Of a stretch of 64,000 nucleotides of DNA, positions 1 through 8,131 are shown piece by piece. Position numbers and translations under genes: made by a program. Each line of letters begins with the position of its first letter. Positions within the stretch are counted from its first letter, which is position 1. Below the pieces are notes generated by a model. It had not been told where the DNA came from, ran no database searches, and saw only the letters and a list, made by a program, of their open reading frames with translations. The stretch covers positions 3,596,001-3,660,000 of the forward strand of contig NZ_CP109009.1 of the NCBI RefSeq assembly GCF_036226685.1. The letters are read 5' to 3'. The DNA comes from Streptomyces sp. NBC_00690. GTDB taxonomy: Bacteria > Actinomycetota > Actinomycetes > Streptomycetales > Streptomycetaceae.

Positions 1-177
1 ACCATGATCCTGGCGGTGCCGCTGTCCGCGATCGGTGTGGTGAACGCCGGTCTGCCCGGGCTGATCGTGACGTGGACCGGCATCGTGGGAGTGAACTTCG
101 TCCATGCGTCGGGGGGCTTCTCCTGGTCGCGCAAGCGCCGCGCGAAGGAGGAGGGGCACTCCGAGTGGGAGGAGTGA
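1..177 (+). CDS. C-terminal end of a small membrane protein (partial)
   Basis: Frame 1 is open from the first base to a TGA at 175-177, giving the last 58 residues of a protein that begins outside the window. The visible part has a hydrophobic stretch (about residues 2-35, with V/I/L/G/A runs) followed by a basic and acidic tail (S-R-K-R-R-A-K-E-E), the usual end of a short actinobacterial membrane protein with the charged tail in the cytoplasm. It converges with the cystathionine beta-synthase gene. I cannot name the family from this fragment. Confidence 0.6.
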   Translation, partial: TMILAVPLSAIGVVNAGLPGLIVTWTGIVGVNFVHASGGFSWSRKRRAKEEGHSEWEE

Positions 178-523
178 GCCCCGAGCTCCCGGAGGTCGTG
201 CCTCCCCTTGATGGACGCCGGTACGACTGACACGGGGACCGCCGCACCCCCAGCCGCCGGCCGGGGGGCGGGATCGGCGATCCCCGTGGGGGACACGGGC
301 CTGGTGAGGGCCGGACCCGCGTCCACGACGCCGTCGAGCCGGGAGCCGCTCCGGATCCACGACGCCGTTCGTGAGCCACCACTGTGCAGGACGGGTGTTA
401 AGCGGATGCTGCCTGGATGTGACGCCCGTGTGCCGATCGTGCGACCCCGTACCCGCGGCGCAGGAACCACCTTTGACGTCGCCCTGCGCTCCGGGGGTAC
501 GGGGTCGGCCCCCGCGAAGAGCG
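178..523. other. Convergent intergenic gap with no recognised feature
   Basis: This 346-bp stretch lies between the ends of two convergent genes. Open frames across it are fragments without codon bias or ribosome-binding site. A short inverted repeat (CCCGTG/CACGGG near 283-299) is the only structure I noticed and is too weak to call a terminator. Confidence 0.5.
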
Positions 524-1924
524 TTAGTTTCCGCCGCCGGCGAGGAACGCCAGCAGGTCCTGGCGGCTCACCACGCCCTTGGGCTTGCCCTCCACCAGCA
601 CGATCGCGGCGTCCGCCGCATGCGTGGTGTCGCTGAGCACGCTCATCAGGTCGGCGACCGGCTCACCCGATCCGACCTGCGGCAGGGGGGCACTCATGTG
701 CTTCTCCAGCGAGTCGCTCAGCGTGGCGCGCTCGGTGTAGAGGGCTCCGAGGAGTTCACGTTCCACCACCGAACCGATGACCTCGGCGGCCATCACATCG
801 GGGTGGCCGGCGCCGGGCTTCACGATCGGCATCTGGGACACGCCGTACTCGCGCAGCACCTCGATCGCGTCGCCCACGGTCTCCTCCGGGTGCATGTGCA
901 CCAGGCTGGGGATCTTGCCCCCTTCCTTGTGGCGCAGCACGTCGCCGACGGATGCGGAGGGACCAGAGCCCTCCAGGAAGCCGTAGTCGGCCATCCACTC
1001 GTCGTTGAAGATCTTGCTGAGGTAGCCGCGTCCGCTGTCGGGGAGCAGGACGACCACCACGTCGTCCGGTCCGAGGCGCTCGGCGACCCGCAGGGCGGCC
1101 ACGACCGCCATGCCGCAGGAGCCGCCGACCAGGAGGCCCTCTTCCTTCGCGAGGCGGCGGGTCATCTGGAAGGAGTCCTTGTCGGACACGGCGACGATCT
1201 CGTCGGTCACCGTCCGGTCGTAGGCGGTGGGCCAGAAGTCCTCACCGACGCCCTCGACCAGGTAGGGGCGACCGGAACCACCGCTGTAGACGGAGCCCTC
1301 CGGGTCGGCGCCGATCACCGCGACGGCGCCGTCGCTGACGTCCTTGAGGTAGCGACCGGTGCCGGAGATCGTGCCGCCCGTGCCGACGCCCGCGACGAAA
1401 TGGGTGATCTTTCCGTCGGTCTGATCCCATAGCTCGGGACCGGTCGTCTCATAGTGCGAACGGGGGTTGTTGGGGTTCGAGTACTGGTCGGGCTTCCAGG
1501 CACCCGGGGTCTCCTGGACCAGCCGGTCGGAGACGTTGTAGTACGAGTCGGGATGCTCCGGGTCGACGGCGGTGGGGCAGACGACGACCTCTGCGCCGTA
1601 CGCCCGCAGCACATTGATCTTGTCCGTGGAGACCTTGTCCGGGCAGACGAAGATGCACTTGTACCCCTTCTGCTGGGCCACGATCGCCAGCCCCACACCG
1701 GTGTTGCCGCTGGTCGGCTCCACGATGGTGCCCCCGGGCAGCAGCGCCCCGCTCTCCTCCGCCGCCTCGATCATGCGCACGGCGATGCGGTCCTTCACCG
1801 AGCCGCCTGGGTTGAAGTACTCGACCTTGGCCAGGACCGTCGCCTGAATGCCCTCGGTCACGCTGTTGAGCTTCACCAAAGGGGTATTGCCGACAAGACT
1901 GATCATCGAGTGGTGAATGCGCAC
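524..1924 (-). CDS. cbs: Cystathionine beta-synthase (PLP enzyme with CBS-domain pair)
   Basis: Condenses serine with homocysteine to cystathionine in reverse transsulfuration; cytosolic. The 466-residue protein opens with the cysteine-synthase fold: MISLVGNTPLVKL, the PLP-lysine region NPGGSVKDR (about residues 35-43), the SGNTG loop (about 73-77) and the glycine-rich GVGTGGTISGTGRYLK phosphate loop (about 180-195). From about residue 335 there are two CBS motifs, the regulatory module typical of this enzyme rather than of plain O-acetylserine sulfhydrylase. The GTG start at 1924 has GGAGA seven bases upstream. A cysteine synthase role cannot be excluded, but the length and CBS pair favour Cbs. 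The gene is divergent from the SGNH hydrolase. Confidence 0.9.
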   Translation of the reverse strand: MRIHHSMISLVGNTPLVKLNSVTEGIQATVLAKVEYFNPGGSVKDRIAVRMIEAAEESGALLPGGTIVEPTSGNTGVGLAIVAQQKGYKCIFVCPDKVSTDKINVLRAYGAEVVVCPTAVDPEHPDSYYNVSDRLVQETPGAWKPDQYSNPNNPRSHYETTGPELWDQTDGKITHFVAGVGTGGTISGTGRYLKDVSDGAVAVIGADPEGSVYSGGSGRPYLVEGVGEDFWPTAYDRTVTDEIVAVSDKDSFQMTRRLAKEEGLLVGGSCGMAVVAALRVAERLGPDDVVVVLLPDSGRGYLSKIFNDEWMADYGFLEGSGPSASVGDVLRHKEGGKIPSLVHMHPEETVGDAIEVLREYGVSQMPIVKPGAGHPDVMAAEVIGSVVERELLGALYTERATLSDSLEKHMSAPLPQVGSGEPVADLMSVLSDTTHAADAAIVLVEGKPKGVVSRQDLLAFLAGGGN

Positions 1925-2067
1925 AATGTTTCTCCGGGATCTCCGTAGTGAATGCGGCCAGAGTAAGCGGACCGGTGCGGGATTGGGCGATGGCGACTAC
2001 GGGGCAGTTAGCTCATAACCGACGAGTAGCTCCCAGCGTCGGAGGGCGAGGAGAGGAGGTCCGGACG

Positions 2068-3084
2068 GTGTCGAGGGCAAGAGTGGCACGGCGCATCGCA
2101 GCAGGCGCCGCCTACGGCGGCGGAAGCATCGGCCTGCTCGGAGTGGCGACCATGGGCGTGGTGGTCGCAGAGGTGCAGTTGGCGAAACGCACGGTCGGAG
2201 GGGGTACGGCTCCCGTTCCGCCCCGCGGCGACGGACTCTACGGGCTGGCCTTCGGGCGCACGAACCCGATGCTCCTGGGGCTGCTGGGCGACTCCACGGC
2301 AGCAGGCCAGGGGGTGCGCAGAGCCAGCCAGACTCCGGGAGCGCTGCTGGCCTCGGGGCTCGCGGCGGTCGCGGAACGGCCGGTCGAAGTGTGCAACGTC
2401 GCACAGCCCGGGGCGCGGTCGGACGATCTGGAACGACAGGTCACCGCCCTGCTGGCGGACACCTCCAGACAGCCGGACGTCTGCGTGATCATGATCGGTG
2501 CGAATGACGTCACCCACCGGATCCCGGCCACTGAATCAGTGCGCCACCTGGCCTCCGCGGTGCGCAGACTGCGTACGTCCGGAGCCGAAGTGGTGGTGGG
2601 CACCTGCCCCGACCTGGGCACCATCGAACCGGTGTACCAGCCGCTGCGCTGGCTGGCCCGCAGGGCATCCAGGCAACTCGCGGCGGCCCAGACGATCGTG
2701 ACGGTGGAGCAGGGTGGACGGACGGTCTCGCTGGGGGATCTGCTGGGGCCGGAGTTCGCGGCCAATCCACGGGAGATGTTCGGCGCCGACAACTACCACC
2801 CCTCCGCCGAGGGATATGCGACGGCGGCGATGGCGATGCTGCCGACCGTCTGTGCGGCGCTCGGGGTCTGGCCCGAGTCGGACCGGCCGGATGCCCGTCG
2901 GGACGAGGGGATGCTCCCGGTGGCGAAGGCCGCGGCGGAGGCGGCGAAGGAGGCCGGTACCGAGGTCACGGGGGCCCGCGCGCCCTGGGCACTGCTCAAG
3001 CACCGCAGGAGGCGGCGGCTGCCAGAGCCCCCTTCCACCCCGGACGCGGCCGAGCCGTCACCGACGGAGGCGACGCACCGCTAG
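2068..3084 (+). CDS. Secreted or membrane-anchored SGNH/GDSL hydrolase
   Basis: A serine esterase/lipase-type hydrolase. The GTG start at 2068 is preceded by GAGGAGGT at 2053-2060; earlier in-frame starts have no ribosome-binding site. The 338-residue protein begins with basic residues and a hydrophobic segment (about residues 10-35), so it is exported or anchored. Block I is LLGDSTAAGQG (catalytic Ser), block III IGANDVT (Gly/Asn oxyanion residues), and block V DNYHPSAEG supplies the Asp/His pair. The C-terminus after about residue 285 is an Ala/Glu/Arg-rich tail without recognisable fold. The substrate is unknown. Confidence 0.82.
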   Translation: MSRARVARRIAAGAAYGGGSIGLLGVATMGVVVAEVQLAKRTVGGGTAPVPPRGDGLYGLAFGRTNPMLLGLLGDSTAAGQGVRRASQTPGALLASGLAAVAERPVEVCNVAQPGARSDDLERQVTALLADTSRQPDVCVIMIGANDVTHRIPATESVRHLASAVRRLRTSGAEVVVGTCPDLGTIEPVYQPLRWLARRASRQLAAAQTIVTVEQGGRTVSLGDLLGPEFAANPREMFGADNYHPSAEGYATAAMAMLPTVCAALGVWPESDRPDARRDEGMLPVAKAAAEAAKEAGTEVTGARAPWALLKHRRRRRLPEPPSTPDAAEPSPTEATHR

Positions 3085-3218
3085 TCCGTGCCTGGTGGCA
3101 GACGGCTAGCCCGCGCCCGGGGCCAGGGCGAGCACGTCTCCAGGCAGCGGGGCCAGGCAGGGCGGGGGAAGGGGCGGTGCACCAGGCCGCCCCTTCCCCC
3201 TTTCCCTCCCCCGCCCCG

Positions 3219-3234
3219 AAGCGAGCGCTCGCTT
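3219..3234. promoter_or_regulatory. Perfect 16-bp palindrome, likely operator of the thiolase gene
   Basis: AAGCGAGC followed directly by GCTCGCTT is a perfect inverted repeat. A -10-like hexamer TAGAAT (3234-3239) begins at its last base, so a bound repressor would cover the core promoter. The size and symmetry resemble operators of TetR-family repressors. The thiolase starts about 100 bp downstream. The regulator is not encoded next to it. Confidence 0.55.
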
Positions 3235-3331
3235 AGAATTGAGGTGACGATCACACGCCGGCATGCGTGACCCCCACCACTACCTCCAGGTAACTTCCGA
3301 CGGAACCCTCCCCCAGCCTCTGGAGCCCTCG

Positions 3332-4552
3332 ATGCCCGAAGCCGTCATCGTTTCCGCCGCCCGCTCCCCCATCGGCAGGGCCTTCAAGGGCTCCCTCAAG
3401 GACCTGCGGGCCGACGACCTGACCGCGACGATCATCGCGGCGGCCCTTGCCAAGGTGCCGGAGCTGGATCCGAGGGACATCGACGACCTGATGCTCGGCT
3501 GCGGTCTCCCCGGCGGCGAGCAGGGGCACAACCTCGGTCGGATCGTGGCCGTACAGATGGGGATGGACCATCTGCCCGGGTGCACGATCACCCGCTACTG
3601 CTCATCGTCGCTCCAGACCTCCCGCATGGCCTTCCACGCCATCAAGGCCGGTGAGGGGGACGTCTTCATCTCGGCCGGGGTCGAGATGGTCTCCCGATTC
3701 GCCAAGGGCTCGTCCGACGGTCTGCCCGACACCCGCAACCCCCTCTTCGAGCAGGCCCAGGCCCGTACCGCCAGGACTGCGGAGGGCGGGGGCGAGAGCT
3801 GGCACGACCCGCGTGAGGACGGCCTGCTTCCCGACGCGTACATCGCCATGGGCCAGACCGCCGAGAACCTCGCCCAACTCAAGAACGTCACCCGCCAGGA
3901 CATGGACGAGTTCGGCGTCCGCTCGCAGAACCTGGCCGAGGCGGCCATCGCCGCGGGGTTCTGGGAGCGGGAGATCACCCCCGTCACCACCCCGGACGGC
4001 ACGGTCGTCAGCCAGGACGACGGCCCCCGCGCCGGAGTGACCCTGGAGGGCGTCGCCGGGCTGAAGCCGGTGTTCCGCCCCGACGGACTCATCACCGCCG
4101 GCAACTGCTGCCCGCTCAACGACGGCGCCGCCGCCCTGGTGATCATGAGTGACACCAAGGCGAGCGAGCTGGGTCTGACCCCGCTCGCCCGGATCGTCTC
4201 CACCGGAGTCTCCGGGCTCTCGCCGGAGATCATGGGGTACGGGCCGGTCGAGGCGTCGCGACAGGCCCTCGCCCGCGCCGGGATGACCGTGGACGACATC
4301 GACCTCGTCGAGATCAACGAAGCGTTCGCGGCCCAGGTGATCCCCTCGTACCGGGATCTGGGCATCGACATCGAGAAGCTGAACGTCAACGGCGGCGCGA
4401 TCGCGGTCGGCCACCCCTACGGCATGACCGGTGCCCGGATCACCGCCACGCTGATCAACAGCCTCCAGTTCCACGACAAGCAGTTCGCGCTGGAGACCAT
4501 GTGCGTCGGCGGCGGCCAGGGCATGGCCATGGTCATCGAGCGGCTCAGCTGA
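3332..4552 (+). CDS. Thiolase (acetyl-CoA C-acyltransferase)
   Basis: Cleaves 3-ketoacyl-CoA with CoA, or condenses two acetyl-CoA; fatty-acid beta-oxidation or acetoacetyl-CoA formation in the cytosol. The 406-residue length is standard. The nucleophilic Cys lies in ITRYCSSSLQTS (about residue 90); the C-terminal catalytic residues are in NEAFAAQ, GGAIAVGHPYGMTGAR (His) and CVGGGQGMA (Cys). The ATG at 3332 has GGAG six to seven bases upstream; the frame extends further upstream but without a ribosome-binding site. The palindrome at 3219-3234 suggests repressor control. FadA-like degradative and PhaA-like biosynthetic roles cannot be separated by sequence alone. Confidence 0.9.
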   Translation: MPEAVIVSAARSPIGRAFKGSLKDLRADDLTATIIAAALAKVPELDPRDIDDLMLGCGLPGGEQGHNLGRIVAVQMGMDHLPGCTITRYCSSSLQTSRMAFHAIKAGEGDVFISAGVEMVSRFAKGSSDGLPDTRNPLFEQAQARTARTAEGGGESWHDPREDGLLPDAYIAMGQTAENLAQLKNVTRQDMDEFGVRSQNLAEAAIAAGFWEREITPVTTPDGTVVSQDDGPRAGVTLEGVAGLKPVFRPDGLITAGNCCPLNDGAAALVIMSDTKASELGLTPLARIVSTGVSGLSPEIMGYGPVEASRQALARAGMTVDDIDLVEINEAFAAQVIPSYRDLGIDIEKLNVNGGAIAVGHPYGMTGARITATLINSLQFHDKQFALETMCVGGGQGMAMVIERLS

Positions 4553-4883
4553 CGACGAGGGACCACACCGAGCGGCGGCGCTTCAGCAGGGCGATACGCA
4601 CCTGCGCCGAAGTCGCCGCCCTCGGCCCGAGCCACTGATCGATGGCTTGATCGCCACCGCGTGCCACCGTCATGGCACCCAGGGCCAAGTCGTGACCGAA
4701 ACTGCCCCAGGATGTGACCTACGCCCTGCGGCGCCTATATATCCGCAGGTCAAACCTGTTCGGCAGTAAACACCGGGCCAAAAGACCTGTCCAGTTTGTG
4801 ACGTAATGCACTGACAGTTTGGCCAAGCCCATCGCAAGCTGAGGTAGGAAGTCGGGGGTGTCGACGAATACGGGAGTACGTCA
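4553..4883. other. Intergenic region upstream of the 4884 gene
   Basis: This 331-bp stretch is relatively AT-rich near 4735-4830 (for instance CTATATAT near 4734 and TTTGTGACGTAATG near 4794), the usual look of a Streptomyces promoter zone, but I could not pick a convincing -35/-10 pair. A downstream TAGG motif lies about 40 bp ahead of the start codon. No terminator for the thiolase is evident. Confidence 0.4.
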
Positions 4884-5753
4884 GTGAGCGCCATGTCTAT
4901 TGCCCTGCTGCTGACCACGGCCGCCGCAACGGTCGTGGGTGCCGCTGCCCTGCACGCCGCCCACGGGCTTCGCCGGCAGGTCACGGCCCTGCGCACCGAG
5001 CTGTCCGACCTCCATCGCGTCGGTGCTGAGCACCCGATCGCGGTCGTGCCCCAGGCACGTGCGACCCCTGTCGCAGAGATCCGGGCAGCGGTCGCCGAAG
5101 CCCTCGCCGAGGAGCGTGAACGGGAGCTGGCGGAGGCCCGCGCCTTCTGGGCCGCCCAGGAGTCCCGCGATGCCGCCGACGCGCCCGCCCTCGCGGGCGA
5201 CGCTCCCGCGGCCCTGGCGAGCGGTCTGGGAGCACCCGGAGACGAGTTGCCGTACTACGTCCCCCGACAGAGCGACTTCATCGGTCTGGAGGCCCTCGAC
5301 CTGGAGGCGATCGAGGCCGTTCAGGACGATCTGGTGGACTTCGCCGACCTCCCCGAGGTGACCGAGTTCGCGGAGGACTCGCCCGAGCTGGCCGCCGCCC
5401 GCCGCCGTCACCCCTCCCACCCCGACTTCGTGCCCGTCCAATCGCCGATGGTCACCGACCACGAGCGGACCGTGGAGCGCCTGGAGCAGCTCGCCGCGGC
5501 CCGGACCGAGCTGGCGGACGTAAGGCCGGGGCCGCTCGGCACGCTCGACGTGTACGTCTTCACCGACGGCACGACGCTGTGCATGACTCCGGGCCACCGT
5601 GAGACCGCCGAGCGCCTCGCGACGGCCCTGCGCTCCGGTGACACGCCGATCCTGCTGGGAGGCTCCAGCGTCTCCGGGGCGTACGCCCTGACCTTCGTCT
5701 GTGGCGAGGAGAGCGTCTACATACTCGCCGACCGCGTCATAGCCTCGCTCTGA
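4884..5753 (+). CDS. Conserved actinobacterial protein with N-terminal membrane anchor, function unknown
   Basis: The GTG at 4884 has GGGAG seven bases upstream. The 289-residue product starts with one hydrophobic segment (about residues 4-24), followed by a basic, helix-prone stretch (RRQVTALRTELSDLHR) and an Ala/Glu-rich coil (about 60-95). A globular C-terminal part (about 180-289) ends with YALTFVCGEESVYILADRVIASL. This looks like a single-pass protein with a cytoplasmic domain. I recognise no catalytic motif. It converges with the 5794 gene. Confidence 0.7.
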   Translation: MSAMSIALLLTTAAATVVGAAALHAAHGLRRQVTALRTELSDLHRVGAEHPIAVVPQARATPVAEIRAAVAEALAEERERELAEARAFWAAQESRDAADAPALAGDAPAALASGLGAPGDELPYYVPRQSDFIGLEALDLEAIEAVQDDLVDFADLPEVTEFAEDSPELAAARRRHPSHPDFVPVQSPMVTDHERTVERLEQLAAARTELADVRPGPLGTLDVYVFTDGTTLCMTPGHRETAERLATALRSGDTPILLGGSSVSGAYALTFVCGEESVYILADRVIASL

Positions 5754-5793
5754 CCCGCGGGAACCAGCGGGCGGGGCCCACCAACGGCCACAT

Positions 5794-6120
5794 CTACGTA
5801 AAGGCGCGCTCCATGGCCGCCCTGACCAGAATCACGGCCTCGTCCACCTCCGCCGACCGGGGGGACGGGGCCGTTCGCAGTGCCTCGGCCAAATCCGCCG
5901 TGGCAACGAGCAGTTGATCCCCCACGGCGAAGAGCCCGACGTCGGGCATGGTTCTGGGCTGCTGCTCGGGGGCTTCGATCCGTTGGGCCCGTAGGGACAA
6001 CTCCCTGGCCAGCGCAAGCGCCTCGGCCGCCGCCCCGCGTTGGAGGCGGCTCTGCGGAGCGACCCGCAGGCGGTCGGCAAATCGGTCGGCGACCGCGGTC
6101 AGCTCTGTCGTATCCAGCAC
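5794..6120 (-). CDS. Small conserved hypothetical protein
   Basis: The product is 108 residues from a GTG start at 6120 with only a weak purine stretch upstream. It is predicted all-helical (TELTAVADRFADRLR...AEALALARELSLRAQRI) with no membrane segment. A short central segment, MPDVGLFAVGDQLLVATADL, looks like a beta turn between helices. No known motif. It is divergent from the DUF4287 gene. Confidence 0.6.
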   Translation of the reverse strand: MLDTTELTAVADRFADRLRVAPQSRLQRGAAAEALALARELSLRAQRIEAPEQQPRTMPDVGLFAVGDQLLVATADLAEALRTAPSPRSAEVDEAVILVRAAMERAFT

Positions 6121-6219
6121 ACCGCGACCCTATGCGCCCGTCCCGGACTGTTGCCAATACGCGAACCCTCAGGCACGGTGTCCGAAAGGAGCACACGCGC
6201 AACGCGTCCGGAGGCGCCG

Positions 6220-6450
6220 ATGTCCCAAGTCTTCTCCGAAGAGACACACCGCAATCTGCTCTCCCGAATCCCACAATGCACTGGTCGCGAGATCTCCGAC
6301 TGGCTCCGCACCGTCGAGGAAGGCCCCTCCCTCTTCCGTTTCGAGGAGAAGGTCAGTTGGCTCCGGGGCGAACACGATCTCGCGTACGGCCACGCCAAAG
6401 CGATCATCCACGAGTACGACCTGAGGCGTGCCGCCCGCAGACTGCTGTAG
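6220..6450 (+). CDS. DUF4287 family protein
   Basis: The product is 76 residues from ATG at 6220, with GGAGG five bases upstream. The sequence has the family's features: a start SQVFSEETHRNLL, then CTGREISDWLRTVEEGP, RFEEKVSWLRGEHDLAYGHAKAIIHEYDLRR. Length and motif order match DUF4287, small alpha-helical proteins of unknown function. An earlier in-frame start exists without a ribosome-binding site. The gene ends just before a strong bidirectional hairpin. Confidence 0.8.
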   Translation: MSQVFSEETHRNLLSRIPQCTGREISDWLRTVEEGPSLFRFEEKVSWLRGEHDLAYGHAKAIIHEYDLRRAARRLL

Positions 6451-6501
6451 CCGTCCCCCCTACTTGCCCCGACGACCCCAATTTCCCCCTCTCGACATGC
6501 G

Positions 6502-6534
6502 GAAGGGCCCGCAGGCAGCGCCTGCGGGCCCTTC
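6502..6534. terminator. Bidirectional hairpin terminator
   Basis: A perfect 15-bp stem (6502-6516 with 6520-6534) closes on a three-base loop AGC. It lies between the convergent DUF4287 and Bax-inhibitor genes and can end transcription from both sides. Confidence 0.85.
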
Positions 6535-6545
6535 TGTACGACGTG

Positions 6546-7433
6546 TCAGTCGTTGCCCTGCAGGATCGACAGGAGACGCAGCATCTCCAGGTAGATCCAG
6601 ACGAGGGTCAGGGTGAGGCCGAAGGCCGCCAGCCAGGACTCCTCGCGCGGCGCACCGTAGGTGAGCCCGTCCTCGACCTGCTTGAAGTCGAGCGCGAGGA
6701 AGCAGGCACCGAGGATGACGCCGATGACACCGAACAGGATGCCCAGGCCACCGCTGCGGAAGCCGAGGCCGTCCCCGCCACCGATGAGCGCGAACAGCAG
6801 GTTCACCGCCATCAGGATGATGAAGCCCATCGCCGCGGCCATGACGAAGCCGTAGAAGCGACGGTTGACCCGGATCCAGCGCATCTTGTACGCGATGAGC
6901 ACGCCCGCGAAGACGGCCATCGTGCCCAGGACGGCCTGCGGAACGACACCCGCACTGATGTAGGTGCTGACCGCGCTGGAGATGACTCCGAGGAAGACAC
7001 CCTCGAACGCGGCGTAGCTCAGGATCAGCGCCGGAACCGGCTTGCTCTTGAACGCCTGGACGAGCGCCAGGACCATCGCGATCAGCGCGGCGCCGATGGC
7101 GATGCCGTACGACTTGCCGATGCTGTCCTGGTCGACTGGCAGCAGGAACCAGGAGAGGGCGGCGGTGACCACGACGGTGCCGAGCGTCATCGCGGTGCGC
7201 GAGACGACGTCGTCGATGGTCATCACATTGGAACGGGCGGGGGCCTGCTGGTCCCCACCGAGCTGGGCGTCAGCCGGTGCGTACGGGTTGGTCGCGTACG
7301 GGTTGCCGGTGCCCTGCCCGTAGGGGTTGGTCGCTACGGCGGGGCCCCCGGCCTGCGGCTGCGCGTTGAAGCCCGCATAGCCGTTGTCGCGGCTGAACCC
7401 CCGTCGCGAGAAGACCGGGTTACTGCTCCTCAT
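6546..7433 (-). CDS. Bax inhibitor-1/YccA family membrane protein
   Basis: A polytopic inner-membrane protein of the BI-1 (UPF0005) family. Members in other organisms act as pH-sensitive calcium leak channels or modulate proteases; the role in actinobacteria is unclear. The 295-residue protein begins MRSSNPVFSRRGF, has a cytoplasmic Gly/Gln/Pro/Tyr-rich N-terminus (about 15-70), then about seven hydrophobic segments from residue 85 to the end, with AFEGVFLG and the final FGLTLTLVWIYLEMLRLLSIL typical of the family. ATG at 7433 follows GGAGGAG; an upstream in-frame start is rejected for lack of one. Confidence 0.88.
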   Translation of the reverse strand: MRSSNPVFSRRGFSRDNGYAGFNAQPQAGGPAVATNPYGQGTGNPYATNPYAPADAQLGGDQQAPARSNVMTIDDVVSRTAMTLGTVVVTAALSWFLLPVDQDSIGKSYGIAIGAALIAMVLALVQAFKSKPVPALILSYAAFEGVFLGVISSAVSTYISAGVVPQAVLGTMAVFAGVLIAYKMRWIRVNRRFYGFVMAAAMGFIILMAVNLLFALIGGGDGLGFRSGGLGILFGVIGVILGACFLALDFKQVEDGLTYGAPREESWLAAFGLTLTLVWIYLEMLRLLSILQGND

Positions 7434-8049
7434 CTCACTCCTCCATGGCCACCCTGCGCGGCCTTGCGTCAAGAGTAATGCGGGTGCAAAGAAAGCACCC
7501 TAATGCTCCAGGAGGATCTTTCCCGATCGTGACCCACACAACGGGCGATTCCCGACATTTCACCCTCCCTCAGGCGCAGGGAAGCCCTTACACCCATCGG
7601 GGGTGCCACGGATCACTCCGACGCCCGCCGAATCGACCCGACGGGTGACCGGCGCCGAAGGTCGAGGAGTCCTGAGCGCCACCGAAGGCAGGAAGGAGGG
7701 GAGGCGGCGAAGGAGTAAGCGGGGAGGGAGTAGATAGAAGGGAAGGGGAGAAGGAAGAGCCGCCGAGGCGGGCGCTCGATACAGGGACAGCCGGGCGGTC
7801 AGGGTCACGGGAGACGCTCACTGTCAGACCTCGGCAGTAGTTGAGATCAAGCCAACTCGCCCACCAGGACCGTCCACCACGGGGCGCTCGGGGATGCATC
7901 CTCCGCCCGGTCCGCCCTCACCCCCCAGAATGGGGAGCGCGTGGAACCGCCCTATCGAGTGATGGTGAAATCACTCGAACGTGTGACCCCTGAGAGTCAA
8001 TGGAGGTCAAGGATTCAACCACTCCGGGTCGAAATTCGACTCCGGAGAG
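7434..8049. other. Intergenic region downstream of bldA, with a purine-rich tract
   Basis: This 616-bp stretch holds the upstream region of the Bax-inhibitor gene, including a hairpin GGGTGC/GCACCC at 7482-7500. It also holds an unusually purine-rich tract on the + strand (about 7675-7765: repeated GAAGG, GGAGG, AGGGGAG) and a second hairpin at 7955-7978. I see no credible gene. The open frames in the purine tract have no codon bias. Confidence 0.55.
7955..7978 (-). terminator. Hairpin 3' of bldA, possible tRNA transcript terminator
   Basis: TCGAGTGAT (7955-7963) pairs perfectly with ATCACTCGA (7970-7978) around a six-base loop. It lies about 70 bp beyond the 3' end of bldA. No T-run follows on the minus strand, so it could be a processing or transcript-end structure. 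Confidence 0.4.
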
Positions 8050-8131
8050 TGCCCGGAGCCGGACTCGAACCGGCACGGCCCGAAGGCCAGCGAGGTTTAA
8101 GCTCGCCGTGTCTGCATTCCACCATCCGGGC
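8050..8131 (-). tRNA. bldA: tRNA-Leu with UAA anticodon (bldA)
   Basis: Read on the minus strand, the acceptor arms GCCCGGA (8131-8125) and TCCGGGC (8057-8051) pair fully, with discriminator A at 8050. The anticodon stem GCGAG/CTCGC closes the seven-base loop CTTAAAC, giving anticodon TAA. A long variable arm follows (TGGCCTTCGGGCC) and the T arm is GCCGGTTCGAGTCCGGC. CCA is not encoded. In Streptomyces this single tRNA reads the rare UUA codon, and its loss blocks aerial growth and antibiotic synthesis. In my by-eye scan, none of the protein genes called in this window contains an in-frame TTA. Confidence 0.97.

Noticed and set aside
371..1432. Long + strand open frame opposite cystathionine beta-synthase
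   Set aside because: Composition is typical of antisense GC-rich frames, with no ribosome-binding site and no motif.
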